NCBI GenBank assembly: GCA_008694505.1
Contig: VZDJ01000047.1
Location: forward strand, 1,435,927-1,499,926
DNA: 64,000 bases
Reading direction: 5' to 3'
From: Cyanoderma ruficeps
Taxonomy: Eukaryota > Chordata > Aves > Passeriformes > Timaliidae
This document shows, piece by piece, positions 46,001-61,000 of this stretch. The translations under genes were made by a program, and so were the position numbers. The notes under the pieces were generated by a model. It searched no databases. It was not told the DNA's origin and was given only the letters and a program-made list of their open reading frames with translations. Positions within the stretch are counted from its first letter, which is position 1. Each line of letters opens with the position of its first letter.

Positions 46001-49000
46001 GGGACTAATTTGGGCTCCATTTTAATGAACAGGTTATTTATTGATAAGATATCGGGACTCCATACAATTATTGAAATGCCTTTGAAGTTCATACTTGGGA
46101 GTGTTTCAGTAAGATGTAGAGAATCTGAGCGAGGAGAGTAAAGGAACTCAGTTATTTCTTAAACAAAGAACTGAAGTCAGTGCTTCCAACATGGATTCTC
46201 AGTGTAAGAACCACAAAATAACATGTTGATCCTCTGAGCATGAAACTCATTGTAATGCTTTGATTTTTTTCCCCTTTAATTTAGATCTAATACAGTGCAC
46301 AAATGAAATGAATGTGAATATTCCACAGTTGGCAGATACACTCTTTGAGAGAACTGCAAACAGTAGCTGGGTTGTAGTGTTCAAAGCTCTAATTACAACA
46401 CACCACCTCATGATGTATGGAAATGAGGTAAGACATGATTCCTTCTGTTAGAGCCTACATGACAGCTTTTTAAAAATTGTCTCAATCTTTAAAGCTTTAG
46501 ATATGTACTTCAGTTTTCCAAAGATTTCTTTATCCTCTGCTCACAGCTCTAAAGTATTTGTCCAGAGGGAAAAAATATTCCTTCATTATTTCAATACCAA
46601 AAATATATCAACATTTGCAACTTACCTGCAGATATTTGGGTTGGTCTGTGAGGGAATGATGAGTGACTTTCTAGAATAAAGGCTTGGAAAACTTGTGATG
46701 AGCTTTACTTCATTAGGGCAATGCTTATCAGTAAGAGCACAGCAGAAGAGTCTTGTTAGCACTCCATAAATGTGCAGCTAACCTAATAACAGATTAAAAA
46801 GAATACTTGCTAAAGGGGAAAGGATATGGTGACTAGACTATTTAATCTTGCAGGATATCATCTAATGGGGTGAGTCTTCATATGTTGTTGCTGTTAATAT
46901 TCCTCTGAAACATCATTCTACTGCCTTTAATTCGCTTAAATTATTTCATCACAATTTATGAAAAGCTTCCTGGTCAGTAATATGGAGCTAACTGCATGTA
47001 AAATGTAGCCTCTCTTGCACAAGCCTGATGTTAAAAGCTAAACTCTGGTCAGGTGACAGTCCTGAACCTGTGCGTGGTCATTGGCCTAAGAAATGATTGT
47101 TGACCACTGGTAATGTTGAAGTGATGATTCTTAAAGGTGCTTTCCAGCCTTTGACTGCTGTGAAAACTTGGTGTTCCTCCTCTCTGCAAAGCTCTGTGAA
47201 CTTGATTGAAATGACCTGTAAAACACAGTGTGCTCTTCACACTGCAGCAGTTGAGCTGCGTCAGACTTCAGGAGCTTGGATACTGCAAGCCTGGATAATT
47301 TTTGTTTTGTGTTTTCCAGCTTGTCTGTTCTAAAGTACAAAGTTAACTAAGCAGTTTCCTCTAGGATTATTTGTAATCTATTCGTGAGCAGTGATGTCTC
47401 TTTGCTTAGCTTCAATTTATATATTTGTCAAGTCGAGTTTTGGACTTCAGAGACTTTGCTAATGAGTATTTTCAGATTTTCCTCTGAATTTTTCCCTTTG
47501 AACTAATTTATGTCATAGATAGAGGTTACTAAAAGCAGTGACAAGCTAAGTGTAGTTTGCCTGTCATATGCTTCTGTATTTTAACTCTCACAACAATTAC
47601 ATTGTCAACTTTTTCTTTCCCAACAGCGCTTTATCCAGTATCTCGCATCCCGGAACACTTTGTTCAACTTAAATAACTACCTGGACAAAAGTGCCATGCA
47701 GGGTAAGGATCTTTCACTGGAGGAAATAACTCCGCTCCTTTTTTTTTTTCCCCTCTGTGATGGTGCACACTGGGAGCTAAATGGCATTTAAATGGAAGGG
47801 TGCTTTGATTTTTATTGTGTGAGACACCAAAGAATGTCCAGCCAAGAATGTAGACACAGATAAAGTGAGATTCTGAGTTACCTAGGTGAGTGCTGGAAAT
47901 CTATAATGTACATAGCATTGCACACACAGCTGTGAATTTTACAAAGTGAGCTCTTGATGCTCATTAGAATAAACCTGATGAATCATCAGCACAATAATAA
48001 TTTTGGTTGTTGCATTTTAAAGCCTCAGGAGTAAATATTTACTATTTATTTTTAAGGTGCATGGAATGGTAGCCAGGATGTGCTGTATAAATAGGGAGAA
48101 CTTCTTCAAATCTCTGATGTGTCCTTTAATTACTTGCTAGTGGTAGAAAACCTTTTTAGGTTTTTATGTGGGTTTTGAGGGATGGCAGATAAGGGAAGAC
48201 CAAACTCTTCAGCATTTTACTAGGAATACATTTTTATTCTAATGTCCAGAACATCTTGACAAGACCTGCTTGGTGCTTGCCTAATCTTTTATGCTCAATT
48301 CTTGTCTAATATTTTAATGCGTTCAGGTGTTTATTCTCATAATTGCAACAAATGCTTTCCCAATCTTAGCAATTTGGGACGAAACTAATGTCACGTCTCA
48401 AGATTCTGGAAAGTGCCTAGGAAGGACTTGTTATGCAAGCTGATGTAAAGTAGGCCAGTAGGAGAACAGTTCTTGAAAAGAACTGAAAAGCTGTAGCCCT
48501 TCAAAATGTCTAACTTCCTAATGCTTAACTTTTAGGCTATGATATGTCTACCTTCATTAGGAGATACAGCAGATACTTGAATGAAAAAGCACTTTCCTAT
48601 AGACTTGTAGCAGTTGACTTCACCAAAATGAAGAGAGGGTAAGACTACTACTGCTGCTTCTGGTTGAGCCTTCCTCTTGCAGGGGGTGGGACAAGGGGGG
48701 ACACAGTTGTTCTTGAACCACACAGAATGGTTTTCTTTTGGCCCTTTGAGGCAAAATTATATTGTTGAAACAACACAGTGTGTGCTGAGATCTCTGTATC
48801 TTGTAAATGTGCGTCTTTTTACTCTGTAGGATAGATGGAGTGATGAGAACTATGAACCCTGAAAAGCTTCTGAAAACCCTTCCAATCATACAGAACCAGC
48901 TGGATGCACTCCTTGATTTTGATGTAAGTACTTTAAGCTCAGTGTTAAGTAACACACTCTCATTTTGAAGTGAGAGTTTCGTTATTTTGTCAAATACTAA

Positions 49001-52000
49001 TTTACTTTCTCATTGCTTTCTACACAGGCAAATCCAAATGAACTAACAAATGGTGTTATAAATGCTGCCTTTATGCTCCTCTTTAAAGATTCCATTAGAC
49101 TTTTTGCAGCATACAATGAGGGGATTATTAATCTTTTAGGTATGTGAGAATTTTTTTAGCTTTTGAATTTTGTGAAAGATACTGAGAAAACTGAAGAACA
49201 TAGACAATTTCTGACTGCAGTTTCTTAATAAATTGTCTCTGCTCTGTTGCTGTTGAATGAAGCCTGTCTTAGTTTTAGTGACCAGGAGCATAGGCTTACA
49301 CATCCACTGCTACCTGGAGGAATACATGTTGAAACAGAAAGTGAAACCAGAGAGTGATTGGTGAGACTGAAACAAAAATACCATGAAAATGCAATGAACC
49401 TTTGCAATTGGACTGTACAGGTTTGGTGAGATTTGTGGTGTTTTGAGTATTTAATGTACTCACAGTATGGCTGAACTCTTTTCTTGCACTTTCTTTAAAA
49501 CTTGACTGGTACCTGAATGTGCCTGAGCTGATGGGATGAAATGTAGGGGTTTTTAAAAGGGTGATAAGCTCTTAGCAAAGCCATTTCATTAGTATTTAAG
49601 CAAATTTATCAATGAAACCATCCGTTTGTTCTGTTAATCCATTAGTTTTTACTCAGTGCCATATTTGTAAGTATATAGGACAAAGCCATAAAAAGTAAAA
49701 GATGTGTTGGTGCTCCTTTTGGTAGGTCAGTTCAGTATTTGTAGCCACTTCAGTATCAAAATGTATTGATGCAGGCTCTAAAAAGGTAAATAAATGCCAG
49801 GAATATTTTCAAATGATAAAATAATTTGTCTCATTGCCAGCTAATAAGCTGACTTTCTGAAAATATTCACCATAATACCTAATTTGACCATTCGCACTGA
49901 TTCACATCCATGTTTTAATAAACTTTTGCATTATAGTCTAATACATTGAAACAGAAAAATCAGTGGTTTTGTATTGACTGACCTCTATAAAAGATTTCAG
50001 GTATTCCTGTAAGCTTGAAAATCTGACTAGCTTGGAGTTACTGCTGTCTGTTCTCTTACTGAAGCTTCTGTGAAATTAACTTCTACAATACTGTGTCAGC
50101 TTTTTGCTGGGGAGGGTATCATCTCACAAGAGTTTTATTTGCATCCTCAGAAAGATATTTTGATATGAAGAAGAACCAGTGCAAAGAAGGCTTGGATATT
50201 TACAAAAAATTTCTAGCCAGAATGACCAAATTGTCAGAGTTCCTCAAAGTAGCAGAGGTAAATAAACTGCTGTGGATGGAAAGGATATAATTTAGCTGTC
50301 TGTATTGGTACACAGAAACAACTTTAAACAGATTGTTTGCTTAACTTCCCTTTACAAGGAAGTATTCTAGAAATTAGGTATTTTTAATATTGTATATGCT
50401 TATTAACGTGGAGTGGGATTCTTGGGTATCCTTTTTATTAGCCAGACCACATAGTGAACTTTCTGAAGGATCACTATAAATTTTATGAATGCTCCAGAAT
50501 GTATAAACTGATTGTTACAGTCTATTTAAAGATATTTATAGGTCTCTCCTTCATTGTAAGTGCTTGAAAATGGAGAACTGGTTTCAGTGAGCAATGTGTC
50601 TGTTTCTAAGGCTTCTAGCAGGCTTTTCTGCATGAAAGTTAGGCTGGATGAAAAGCTGAGTTTGCCTTGAGATGCAGTTTAATGCATTTGTGATTTCTAA
50701 GGTGTGTTCCTAGTGAAACTTGTACCAGTTCAGAAAATTATGAATATCCCTTTTATACATAAATTGTATGTAACATTCAGACACTGCTGGTTTTTATTTT
50801 CATTGCCATGACATGTAATAATGTACATTTTTTCCTTCTTCTTTTGTAAACCCAGCAAGTTGGAATCGATCAGGGTGACATTCCAGATCTCACTCAGGTG
50901 AGTATACATTGCATATTGATTAACCCAGTTATTGTGCTCTTTGTTTTTAAAGGTTGGTATGTATCACAGCAGTCATTCATCTCAAGACTGTATTCTCTCT
51001 TCTGTGTATTTACATGTGGGAAATATGTATAGTAGCTTCTCACATGGATTAAATGTACTCAGTACTTACACTTTGCAGTTCTTAATGAGGTTTGTTGATT
51101 GTTTAAAGCAATAAAACCCACAGAAAATAATATTTTTCAAGAACTTCTGGTTTTTATCACAGGGGATTCCTAGGCAGGTAAGCCAGAAGTCTCTTGCCAT
51201 AGCTAGAGGAAAACCACCTATTTCACTCTAACTTAATGTCTTCCAACACACTTAAAGATGACAGTGAGTTGGTTCAATTGTTCTGTCCCCTTAAGTCTGA
51301 AGAATAAATTTGATGTTTCTATATCAGCTCTTAATGCTGGCTTTGGTTTTACTCAGTGGTATGAGGGGAATGTGCAATGCTGGAAAACTCAGTCTGAAAG
51401 GTGGAAAGCAGGGAAACACCTTCCAGGGAGCATAAACTGGGCAGCAAGGGGGTGAGAAAATGGTTTGATCTCATGAACAGGAAGCACTGATAGTCCACAG
51501 AGGCCAACAAGGTTATTCTTTGTGAGTCCCTTCAGTTATAGGGATGTTTTATTTCTCACCTGGGGCCCACCCAACAGGGCAGAGTGTTTGTCATTATTTC
51601 TGTAGCACAGAGTAACCTGCAGGGTGCAATAAACAGCCTGAGGAGACTTGGGCACAAACTGCAGTACTAGAGTACAGTCAGTGAGAAACTCAAAATCTAA
51701 TGTGGAATGCTTGAACAGTCACATCTAACCCTGCACTAGCTTTTAAAATTAAATTTCATGGGTTCATCATGAAGAACGTACCTGATGTGAAGATTTACCT
51801 AACCTTAATCAGTGTCTTTTTAATATGGAAATCAAACCTAAGCCACAAACTTCCATTGTCAATGGTGTTCATTACTGCCTACAGTATGATTTCCATCTGA
51901 AATCATGCATGCTTCAAAGCACAAATCTCTAATGCTTGCTCCTAGCATTTAATATTAATCACTTTAAGAACTTGCCTATGTGGTGTAAAAGAAATATGAC

Positions 52001-55000
52001 TGAAACCACCAGGGTAAGAGCAGGTAATGATTGAAAACAGTGGTTTGAAGTTTTCTCTTGGTGTTTGATCTCAGCCTCATGCTTTGTCTTTTGATTAGTA
52101 CTGCAGTGTTCAGCTGGGCTGTATTGTGCTAATCACATTATGCTCAAGTCTGAAGTTATTTATACCTCACTGGGTTAGTGTGCACTTGTCCACTTAATTG
52201 GGTCATTAGAAGGCTCTTGAAAGCAAGTGAGGGTTTTTTATTTACTGGGAATAGGGGTATTTAACTTCATTTTGCTGCTTTTTTTATCCGAAACTTTCAG
52301 TGAGAAAGTAATCTACTCTGCCCACAACATTTTATTTCTAATAGCTCAGCTGTTTTGTTGTAAGTGCATTTATATGAGAAAAGCAATTCTGAGCTGCTGA
52401 TGCTCAGCATCCTGTGCATTTTGGCAATTTCAGTGCCACCATTAAGCCTTCCACTTAGACAGAAAATTTCATGGCATTTAATATGAGCTGAGTAATTGTA
52501 CATCCATTTAGTGCCACTTCAAAAGGATTTGCTGGAATTTCTTAATACTGCCGCTTTTGCCTGTTGCTGTGAAGAAAAATTTCCCTGTTTCACAGTGATG
52601 TTGCTTTCAGTTAATAGCTGTTCCTGTGAACATAACTGGGTTGTTTCCCTCTGTATGGGTGTTAGTCTGTCATGTGTTTTGGGGGCTGGGGGATGAAGGT
52701 GGATTATGAAATACAGCCCTTCTCAAGTCACTGGTGGGATTAGCCCGGGTATAATTTCTGACCCAAAACTCCCCTGTTCACTCCAAGTCCGATGCTTTGT
52801 TGGGTGTCTGCAGTAGTGAGAAAGTTCAGAGGAGGTTACTGGATTGTTTGGTTTAGTTCTTGTGGTTGAGGGGGTTGTTCAGAGGGTTTTAGAAAAAGTA
52901 AGTACAGAATATGCATTTCCATACAAATAAGTTTGAGTGGCTTTGGGAGGAAAGAAAGACGAGGAAGAGCTTTCTGGAACTAGGGCACAGTCTCCTGTTA
53001 CTAAGATTATCTAAGTAGCTGTGTCATGCCTTTTGCAAGTTATTAAAGGTAAAAGTATGGGGAGGTTAGGTTTGAAGGTTTGATTGGGTTTTTTGGTTTT
53101 GTTTTTTTTCTTGTTGTTTTTGTTTGTTTGTGTGGGGTTTTGGTTTTTTTTTGTCCCTCATACCTTTCCAAAAGGGTATTTCAAAATGTCCCCCTTGGGA
53201 TTTAGCTGTCTGGGTCAAATGCTGAATTTATTCATGACCTGTTGTTGAGGTAACTACGCTGTCTTAGCTTACCTTGCTCTGCTTAAGAAATACAAGCTCA
53301 GGTCTTCATTTTAAGACAGACAGTTTTATAGGTTTATTCTGATGGGTTTGGTTTTTTTTTTCATCTCTTTATTCATCTAGCTTAAATTTGCCTTCAATGA
53401 AAGTGGGAAGCTAGAATTGTGCTCAGTATTTCAAAGGGGAGCTGGCCTGCCAAAGTCTTGTGTGAATAATATTTTCCTCTTTCCAGGAAAAGCCTTGTTC
53501 TAGCTTTTGGTACAGAAAGGCTAGCGAGGGCAAGTTTGTTTTTCCTCCAGACAATGCCTGTTATATCTGTTTTACCTCCTGAAAGTTGGCAAGTGGTAAG
53601 AGAGGCTTAATGTCTCTGAAACCCTGCCAGGTGAGGAGGACTGAGCTGGCAAAGAGATTTAAATTTTAGAGGTACATTCCCTTCATCTAAATCTGCAGGA
53701 GGATTTATTTCACTTAGAGTAATTGAGTTGGTTTATTGTACAGTTAGATGTTGAATAGCTACTCAGTCTGCAGTCGTGTCCTTGGGATCAGGCTGGATTT
53801 GATTCCCTGTTTTATCAAACCTAACTTCCTGCTGTTTTCAGGTGTTTCTGCTGCAAGCCTTTGACTGTAAATATTTGCATGGGGAGTGACTTGGTTTTTG
53901 TTGTTACTTGGGAGAGTAGATCAAAACTGTCAGGTCTTTGTTTGGGAGCAGTGCTTCATCTGCTCTGGTTATTCTGGTAATTCTAACACAGCAAACACTG
54001 TTGCCAAAACCAAGAATCTTAACTTGCATGCACAGAAGCAGGGCCACTCTGGGGAATCCTTCCTCCCTGCCCCTGTGGTCCCACTCCTGTTAAGGAACCA
54101 CCACCGAGATGGAATTTGGGTGTGTAGGATGGCGGCAAAACCCAAAGGCACAATTACTGATGTGTGAGATTTTGTTTGTTTTTACTTAGGGGGAGAAAAT
54201 GAATCTGTGTGCTAAACAATGATGTGTTGATAGAAGCAGGGTTTTAGAAATACTTTTAATTTTAGGCACCCAGCAGCTTGCTTGAGGCACTGGAACAGCA
54301 TTTGGCTTCTGTGGAGGGAAAGAAAACAAAGGAGGTCTCTGCTGCCAGCAGGTGAGCCCCCAATGAATTACAACAATGCTTGTACTTGAGATTTATCATT
54401 GTCATGCTAACAATTTTCAAGATTCAGTCATGTGGTGTTCTTGATTTTTATTCACTTCTGAATGTATCTTCCTAGAAATATAAATGAAACATGGAGTGAG
54501 TAATAGTCTGATAGCTTGGCCACATTTGAAATGTAGGTATGTTTGCCTGTGTCTCAGGCAGACTTCTCATGATGCTGTAATAAACCACCTTTATTTATGC
54601 TATTCTTTTTAGGGTCACCCAACTGTTTTTGGGGTGTCTGCTCTTATGTACCAGAGAGTGAGGGAAGAGGTGATGGGGTGGAGGATGACACACAGCTAGA
54701 TAAGGCACTTGATGATTAAACTGTAAGTCATGTATACCTGACTGTGGGAGTTTTAATAACATTTTTTAAAATTTTTGCTGTTTTTAGAGCCAGTGCCCTG
54801 TCCAGTGCTGTTTCCACACTTGCCAGTACAGGAATGTCCTTCAGCCGGATGGATGAGAAAGAAAAGCAGCAGGCACTGGAGGAAGAACAAGTTAGACTGC
54901 AGGCACTTAAGGTAGGGTATTTTTAACAAGTTTTGTATTTTTAACAAAGTTTTTTCTAACTGGATCAAGTAGTGTATGGTGAGGAAGCTTGCAAAGTCAC

Positions 55001-58000
55001 TCAGTGTTTTATGTGAGCTGTGTAAGACATACATTGTACTTTGACCAGTGCTGTAAAAATGCAGTGAACATATTTAGCGGCAGTGAGGGATGTAAATCTG
55101 AAATTAATTTAAATAAAGGTGTTACATTGCTATGTTATTATTGGGTTGCACGTTGTCACACTGATTTTTGAACATCTGAATTGAACCATGAAGAGGCTCC
55201 TAAAGCAGGGAGATGATTCTTCCTGAACAAAGGTCCATTGAGCTGTTTCTCTGAGTGACTCTGGAGGGAGCCTGGAATGTGTAGCTTGACTAGAAGTGAT
55301 TTACTTCTGGGCAGATGTGGATTAAAAAATAATTATTTAAAACATCAAGTCTCACCTTGATTTTTACATGCTGTGTTAAATACACTTCTCTCTAATTTCA
55401 ATTATTTTTCTGGTTTTAGGACTTTATAGAAGAAAAAGTTTTTTATTTATTAAGAGCATAATTAAAATTTTCTTCTTGGAAAAGATCTCCAGCACTGAAA
55501 TGCTAATTAATTAATAGGACTAAAATGCCAACTGTCTCTCTTGTCTTTCAGGAGCAGCGATTAAGAGAAATCTCTGTAGTATCAAATTCCACTTCCACAT
55601 CAGCATCCCCAAGCACTTTATCAGGAAAAAGTGTGAATACCACTGTAGCTGTTGACCTCTTTGCTGCACCAGCACCCACAACAAATAGGTGAGAGATACT
55701 TTGCTTTCCAAAAGAACCAGAAATTACTGCACTGACCTGTAGCTCCACAATCAGCTGCAAAACTGTGATCCTAGTTACCTCTCAGGCACCTTTTGCTGGG
55801 TGTTTTCTTGATGTACCCACAGGAATTTTGTCAGTAAGACAAAAACTTAATTTTTTAAACTACCAGTTTATTGTATCATGTTGATGGGCTGCTAGCAAAG
55901 AAGAGAAAATGAGATTGGTACGAGTGTTCATAAAAGCAAGAATACAATGCCTGTTACATATCTTCATATTTCTCTCTCTCTCATTTCTTATTCAGCATGC
56001 CCAACCTCTCTAGTGATCTTTTTGATCTTCAGCCTGCATTTGTTCCAACTGTGCAAAGTACTCCAGCTATATCAACATCAGCAAGCAGTGCGTGGGGAGG
56101 TGAGCTCATACCTTGATTGGGCTGTCTAAATGATAAGGGAATTCTTAGAATACAAGGTTCATGCTGAATTGAGTCTGCATCTTAAGCCTTAACTATTTTG
56201 CATCCAGGCATTCATAACAAAATAGGAAGTAAATCATCTGAGAATTCTGACAAACTTTCCTGGACACAAAGCGTTAGTGTTGACAGAACAGAGGAGTGGA
56301 ACTGTTCAATAAAGGGGACAGGGAGAAAAAACGTAACTAAAGATCAAAGCTGAAAAATTTTGGAAATAAAAGCTAAGCAAGTGTAACTGAAAAGATCCTG
56401 GACAAGTATTTCCATTTAATTAAGCAATATTTAATATACTTCTCATTTAAAAGGTGTTGGTAACTTCAGAGTTGTTGTAAAAAAGCTGTGGACCCCAGTT
56501 TCTTCACCCATCCTTCCAAAGAATGGTCAGGTTAGGTGTCAAAGAAATGGTTTAAATGCCAAAAGAAAGCAATGTTAACACCCTGAAATGTTAGTATTTT
56601 AATAGATGGAATTAATACTCTTATATGCTATTTAAAAGGTAGATTATTGAAGCCAAAAATGCAGTCTCTAATTTCTTTGATATATGTTCTGTCATTCTCC
56701 CCCTCCCACAATGTCAATACTAGAATTATTTTCCCTAAATAGAGAGTTGTTATGATTTTTTTATCTAAGAATTTGTATCTAAAATTTCTATCTAGATAAT
56801 ATCTGTCTAAAATTTGTATCTAACTGGGATCATTATGTGGAATATTTATGATTTGACTTGCTCTAGAGATTCTCATGTTCAATCATTTCAGTCTGTTTTT
56901 CTTTTCCATTATTTGTACTCTGTCTTCTTTCCTTCACTTCTGCATCTGAAAGGTCCTTTCTCGTCTTCAAATGGTTGTGTTGGTTCTCCACCTCATCTGG
57001 ACATCTTTGACATGAAGCCAGTTGAAGAAGCTGTAAAATCTGCCACCCCTTTCATCAATTCTTCTTTTTCCTCCAAACAAACAGTGGAACTGTTTAGTGG
57101 TAAAAAAAACAAACCAACCAAACCTCATGTAATTTATTTGCAACTGGAGATGATAATGCTAATAATGTGGGCCATGTAATCTTTTTGTGGTTTGGGCCAA
57201 TCTTCACTTTTTATTAACAAGTGAAAATGGTGCATTAATTCCAGGTGTAGTAAATTATATGTTTCCTTAAATGTTTATTTCTGTAGTTGAAATAAACTAT
57301 TATTTTGTTCTGCTTGCCCAGTCTAGACATCCTAAAACTTGCAGGTAAAATCTGCTGATTTCTTTAAAACTGCAGGCTCCTTTCTCTTTTGTAATGGGGA
57401 GTGCACGAGTTACTTGGCTTTTCAGATCTGTAAAATAAAAAAAAACCTTTTTATAATAGTAAAACTTCCTAATTTTTAACTGCAGGCATAATTGTTAGGT
57501 TCTCTCTTCCTTTTTATCTTTAAAACTGATCTTATTTTCTTCTCTCTTTTTGCAAAGATGACTTTAGTGGTCATAAACCAACATATGCTTCTGTGTATCA
57601 TCCTGTGACTGTTGATGGTAATTTGATTTTTTGATGTTGTTTTTTAAAACTTTCTGATTTCACTGGAATGAGTGATAATTTACTTCATGGGTGTATTTCA
57701 TTACTCAACTTTTTTTTTTCAGGTTTTCCTCTTCCTTCAGCTTCTCCAAGTACCACCTCTTCAACAATTAACGTGGACTTTGATGCTGTTTTTGGAGGAA
57801 AATCCACAGCACCAGAATACAGGACTGCAAGTGGTAAAAACTGCTTTATGACTAATTTATACCCTACAGGCAAAAACTGCTTAACAATTTAACATAATTG
57901 CTATTGCAGTCAGAAATTTAATAACTTAATACACTTGCAAGGTGATTATGGGCTGATAAGAGGCAATCAGTTCAGTTGTTAGTAGTTATTTACTCTAAAA

Positions 58001-61000
58001 TTAGTGATTTAAAACGGACTGGTTTCATTCTCTGTGTAATAACTGTTTCCTCTCTCTCTGGGGGAACAAACTTTGAACGTGGCCCACTGGATGTCTCCCA
58101 ACGGGTAAGCTCCTGTTCATTTGTCTTCTCTGCTTTTTCTCTTGACACGTGGTGATGAATTCCCTCTCCTGTTCTGTATAACAAAGTATTGTTGAAGTAC
58201 AGTTAAAGATCCTTTTAGATTAGTAGGTACAATATAGTATTCTATTAAAAATAAGAAGTTAAACTGTACTTCTCTCAAAGTCTTAAATACTTCCATCATG
58301 TTGAACCTTTACATATAAATACTCAAATTAGTGTTCTGTTGTGTTCTCCCTGGCCTATGGATGTCATTTATTAACTGCAGTGTAACCATTTTGTTAACAG
58401 TTGCTTTTGTTTTCTTTGTTTAGGTTTTAACTTTCTAGATGATGTATTGCAACCCACAGTACCACCACAAAATCAAAGAGCCACTGTAGCCAGCCAGCAA
58501 AGTGGAAAAATTTTGGCAAATGACCTCGATTCTTCACTTGCTAATCTAGTAGGAAGTAAGTGTGAAGCTTTTAAAATTAACTTTCCCATTTCTTACTGAA
58601 AGCAAAACAAGCTTTTTTCCCCTCCCAAATTAAAATGCTGAAGGATTTTGTCTCTTTTCCCCCACAGATCTTGGCTTTGGAGGAACTCCATCCAAAAAGT
58701 AAGTGCATAAATGTAGTTAGAATATTCTCACGTGACTGTTTGATAGTCTCTGGCACTGACATGGCAAGGACCTCATCTCTTGAAATAATCTGAAATAACT
58801 GAGATGTGCATTTGAGTGTGTTTGTGGTCAGTCACCATAACACAGCCAACCTTAACTTTTAAAGTAGCTCAGTTTAATTAGTCTTGCAATTGCTATATTT
58901 TTATTGAAGTATAACACAAAACACTATAAAAGTTACATGAAACTCCAGTTAATCATTATAGGCACAGGGCAGTTCTGATAATTCACTTTTAACACAAACA
59001 GAACCAAAGTTACACTCAGAATTTCAGTAATTACTTACGTTTCTTCATAGATTTCAGCTGTGTGCATGCCTTAAGGCGTGTGTGGGTTTCCTGTTCTGTT
59101 ATTGTACTCCAGCTGTTGCCTCTTCATGAAAACTAACAACTAAATGGTTTCATTTTAGATCAGATATGCAGTGGTCTCAGCCCACAGAGAAAAAACTTAC
59201 TGGTGGAACAAACTGGCAAGCAAAAACAAGCACATCAACCACGTGGAACCCGACTCCCTTACCCACTATTCCACACATGGTAATTTCTGTGCTGTGAAAT
59301 CACTCTTCATTCCAGCAAATGCTGCTTCTCTGCTTGCATTAATTTATAAAGAACAGCAAAGGCATTTGACACAACACTGGGGGTAGCAGGGAATGCTTAC
59401 AGGATCTTAATGAATGAGGTAGAGATTTTAATTTTAGCATGCTTTCTTTCCCCTCACTGAAAAACTTGTGCATTAAGGACTTGCATCTCAAGTGAAAGGC
59501 TGATTACCTGTCTCAGTTCATAAATTCTTTTGGGATTGAAACCGATGGTCCCAGTCCAGAAAATTCCTGATGTGCATGTTTGAGATGCTCCCACTGCCCC
59601 CTCCCACGCACATGTGCACACAAAAATTCACCTCTGGGAATGCAGAGAATGTGCTTTAAGGGCAAAACTGCTGTTCCTTCCAGTCTTTGCTCCTTTTTCA
59701 GTTTTGTCATGAAACACTGCTGTAACCCAGGCAAGGCACCTTAATAACGAGGTCAAGCAGCACTTTGGACTTTGAGTAATGCTCAACAGCAAATTCATAT
59801 TTTTAACACGGTTCAGAATGCAAAGTGTATCTTTTACAGTTATTTAAATGAAGAATTTTCATTTCTAGGAGGGATATTTGTAGGCAACTGACTTTTCTGT
59901 GCTTTTAAAAGAGGATTTTCAAGTGTGTTGTATTCATAATATATTCACAGAAATATGAATCACTTCTAAAATATAACTGTCTTAGAGGGAAGTAGATGTT
60001 CATCTCAGTTATACAGACAACTAGGATAATTACCACATTTGCTGTGAATTTTGGACTGCTTCTGACTTAATTTTGCAATAAGCATAGTTTTGCCTCTAAT
60101 GCCTGTTTTCCTTGTTTTGCATGACTCTGCTCATTCAGAGTTAGAGAAGTTGAATACAGTGTCAAATCTAGTATTGGATTCAAAACTGAAACAAAAAAAT
60201 TGATGAAAGGGCATAGCTGTATTGCACTTTTACATGAGGTTTTTTTAGGCTATACAATCTCTTTATCCCCTCTAGGTGCTCTAGAATGTGTTGTTAGAGT
60301 GCTGATGCATTTTTATTTCTGGAGCACAGGGGGCACCTTAGTACCCACTGATCACTGTGGATTTAAAGTTATCTTCTTATTTCATATATTCATGAGGTCT
60401 AAGCCTTCGACTGTTTCACGCCAAGTGTCTGGTCTTGCATTTTCCTGGCACTCCCAACAATTACTGATGTGAAGATGTAGCTCAGCTCTGAGACTCTCTA
60501 AAATCTGTGGGCCAAATCTGCAGAGGTCTCAGTGTCTTGGGTGACCTGACTGAGAACTAACCCTGCAATTCATGTTCCACTGCATCCTACCCCAGAGCCA
60601 AGGGTTTGATCCAGCTCTTGGGTTTAGTGTAATTAGCACTGCTTAACAAAGCGTGGCCTTAGGAACAAAACCTGATAGAAGGCTTGAAATGCTCTTCATT
60701 TTTTTTTCTCATACCGTGATGTGTGCTGACATCAGATGTTAGTACCTGTGGGCAAATCAACCTGACTAAACATCTGTTACTATTCACTTCCTAAGCCAAA
60801 TGGTCACTGACTTTCTTGGCTTTTTCTTTTTTGTCTATGCACTTCTCTAAAAGTGAGAAGGAGCATTGCATGCCACGGCCTCTGAAAGCTTCTCACACAC
60901 ATGCTTGTGCAAGCAACGTGCTCAAATCTGGCTAGGTGCAGTAAAAATCCTAATTTTGCTGTAAGTTGTGCTAGTGGTAACTTTCTAAACATAAAAACTG

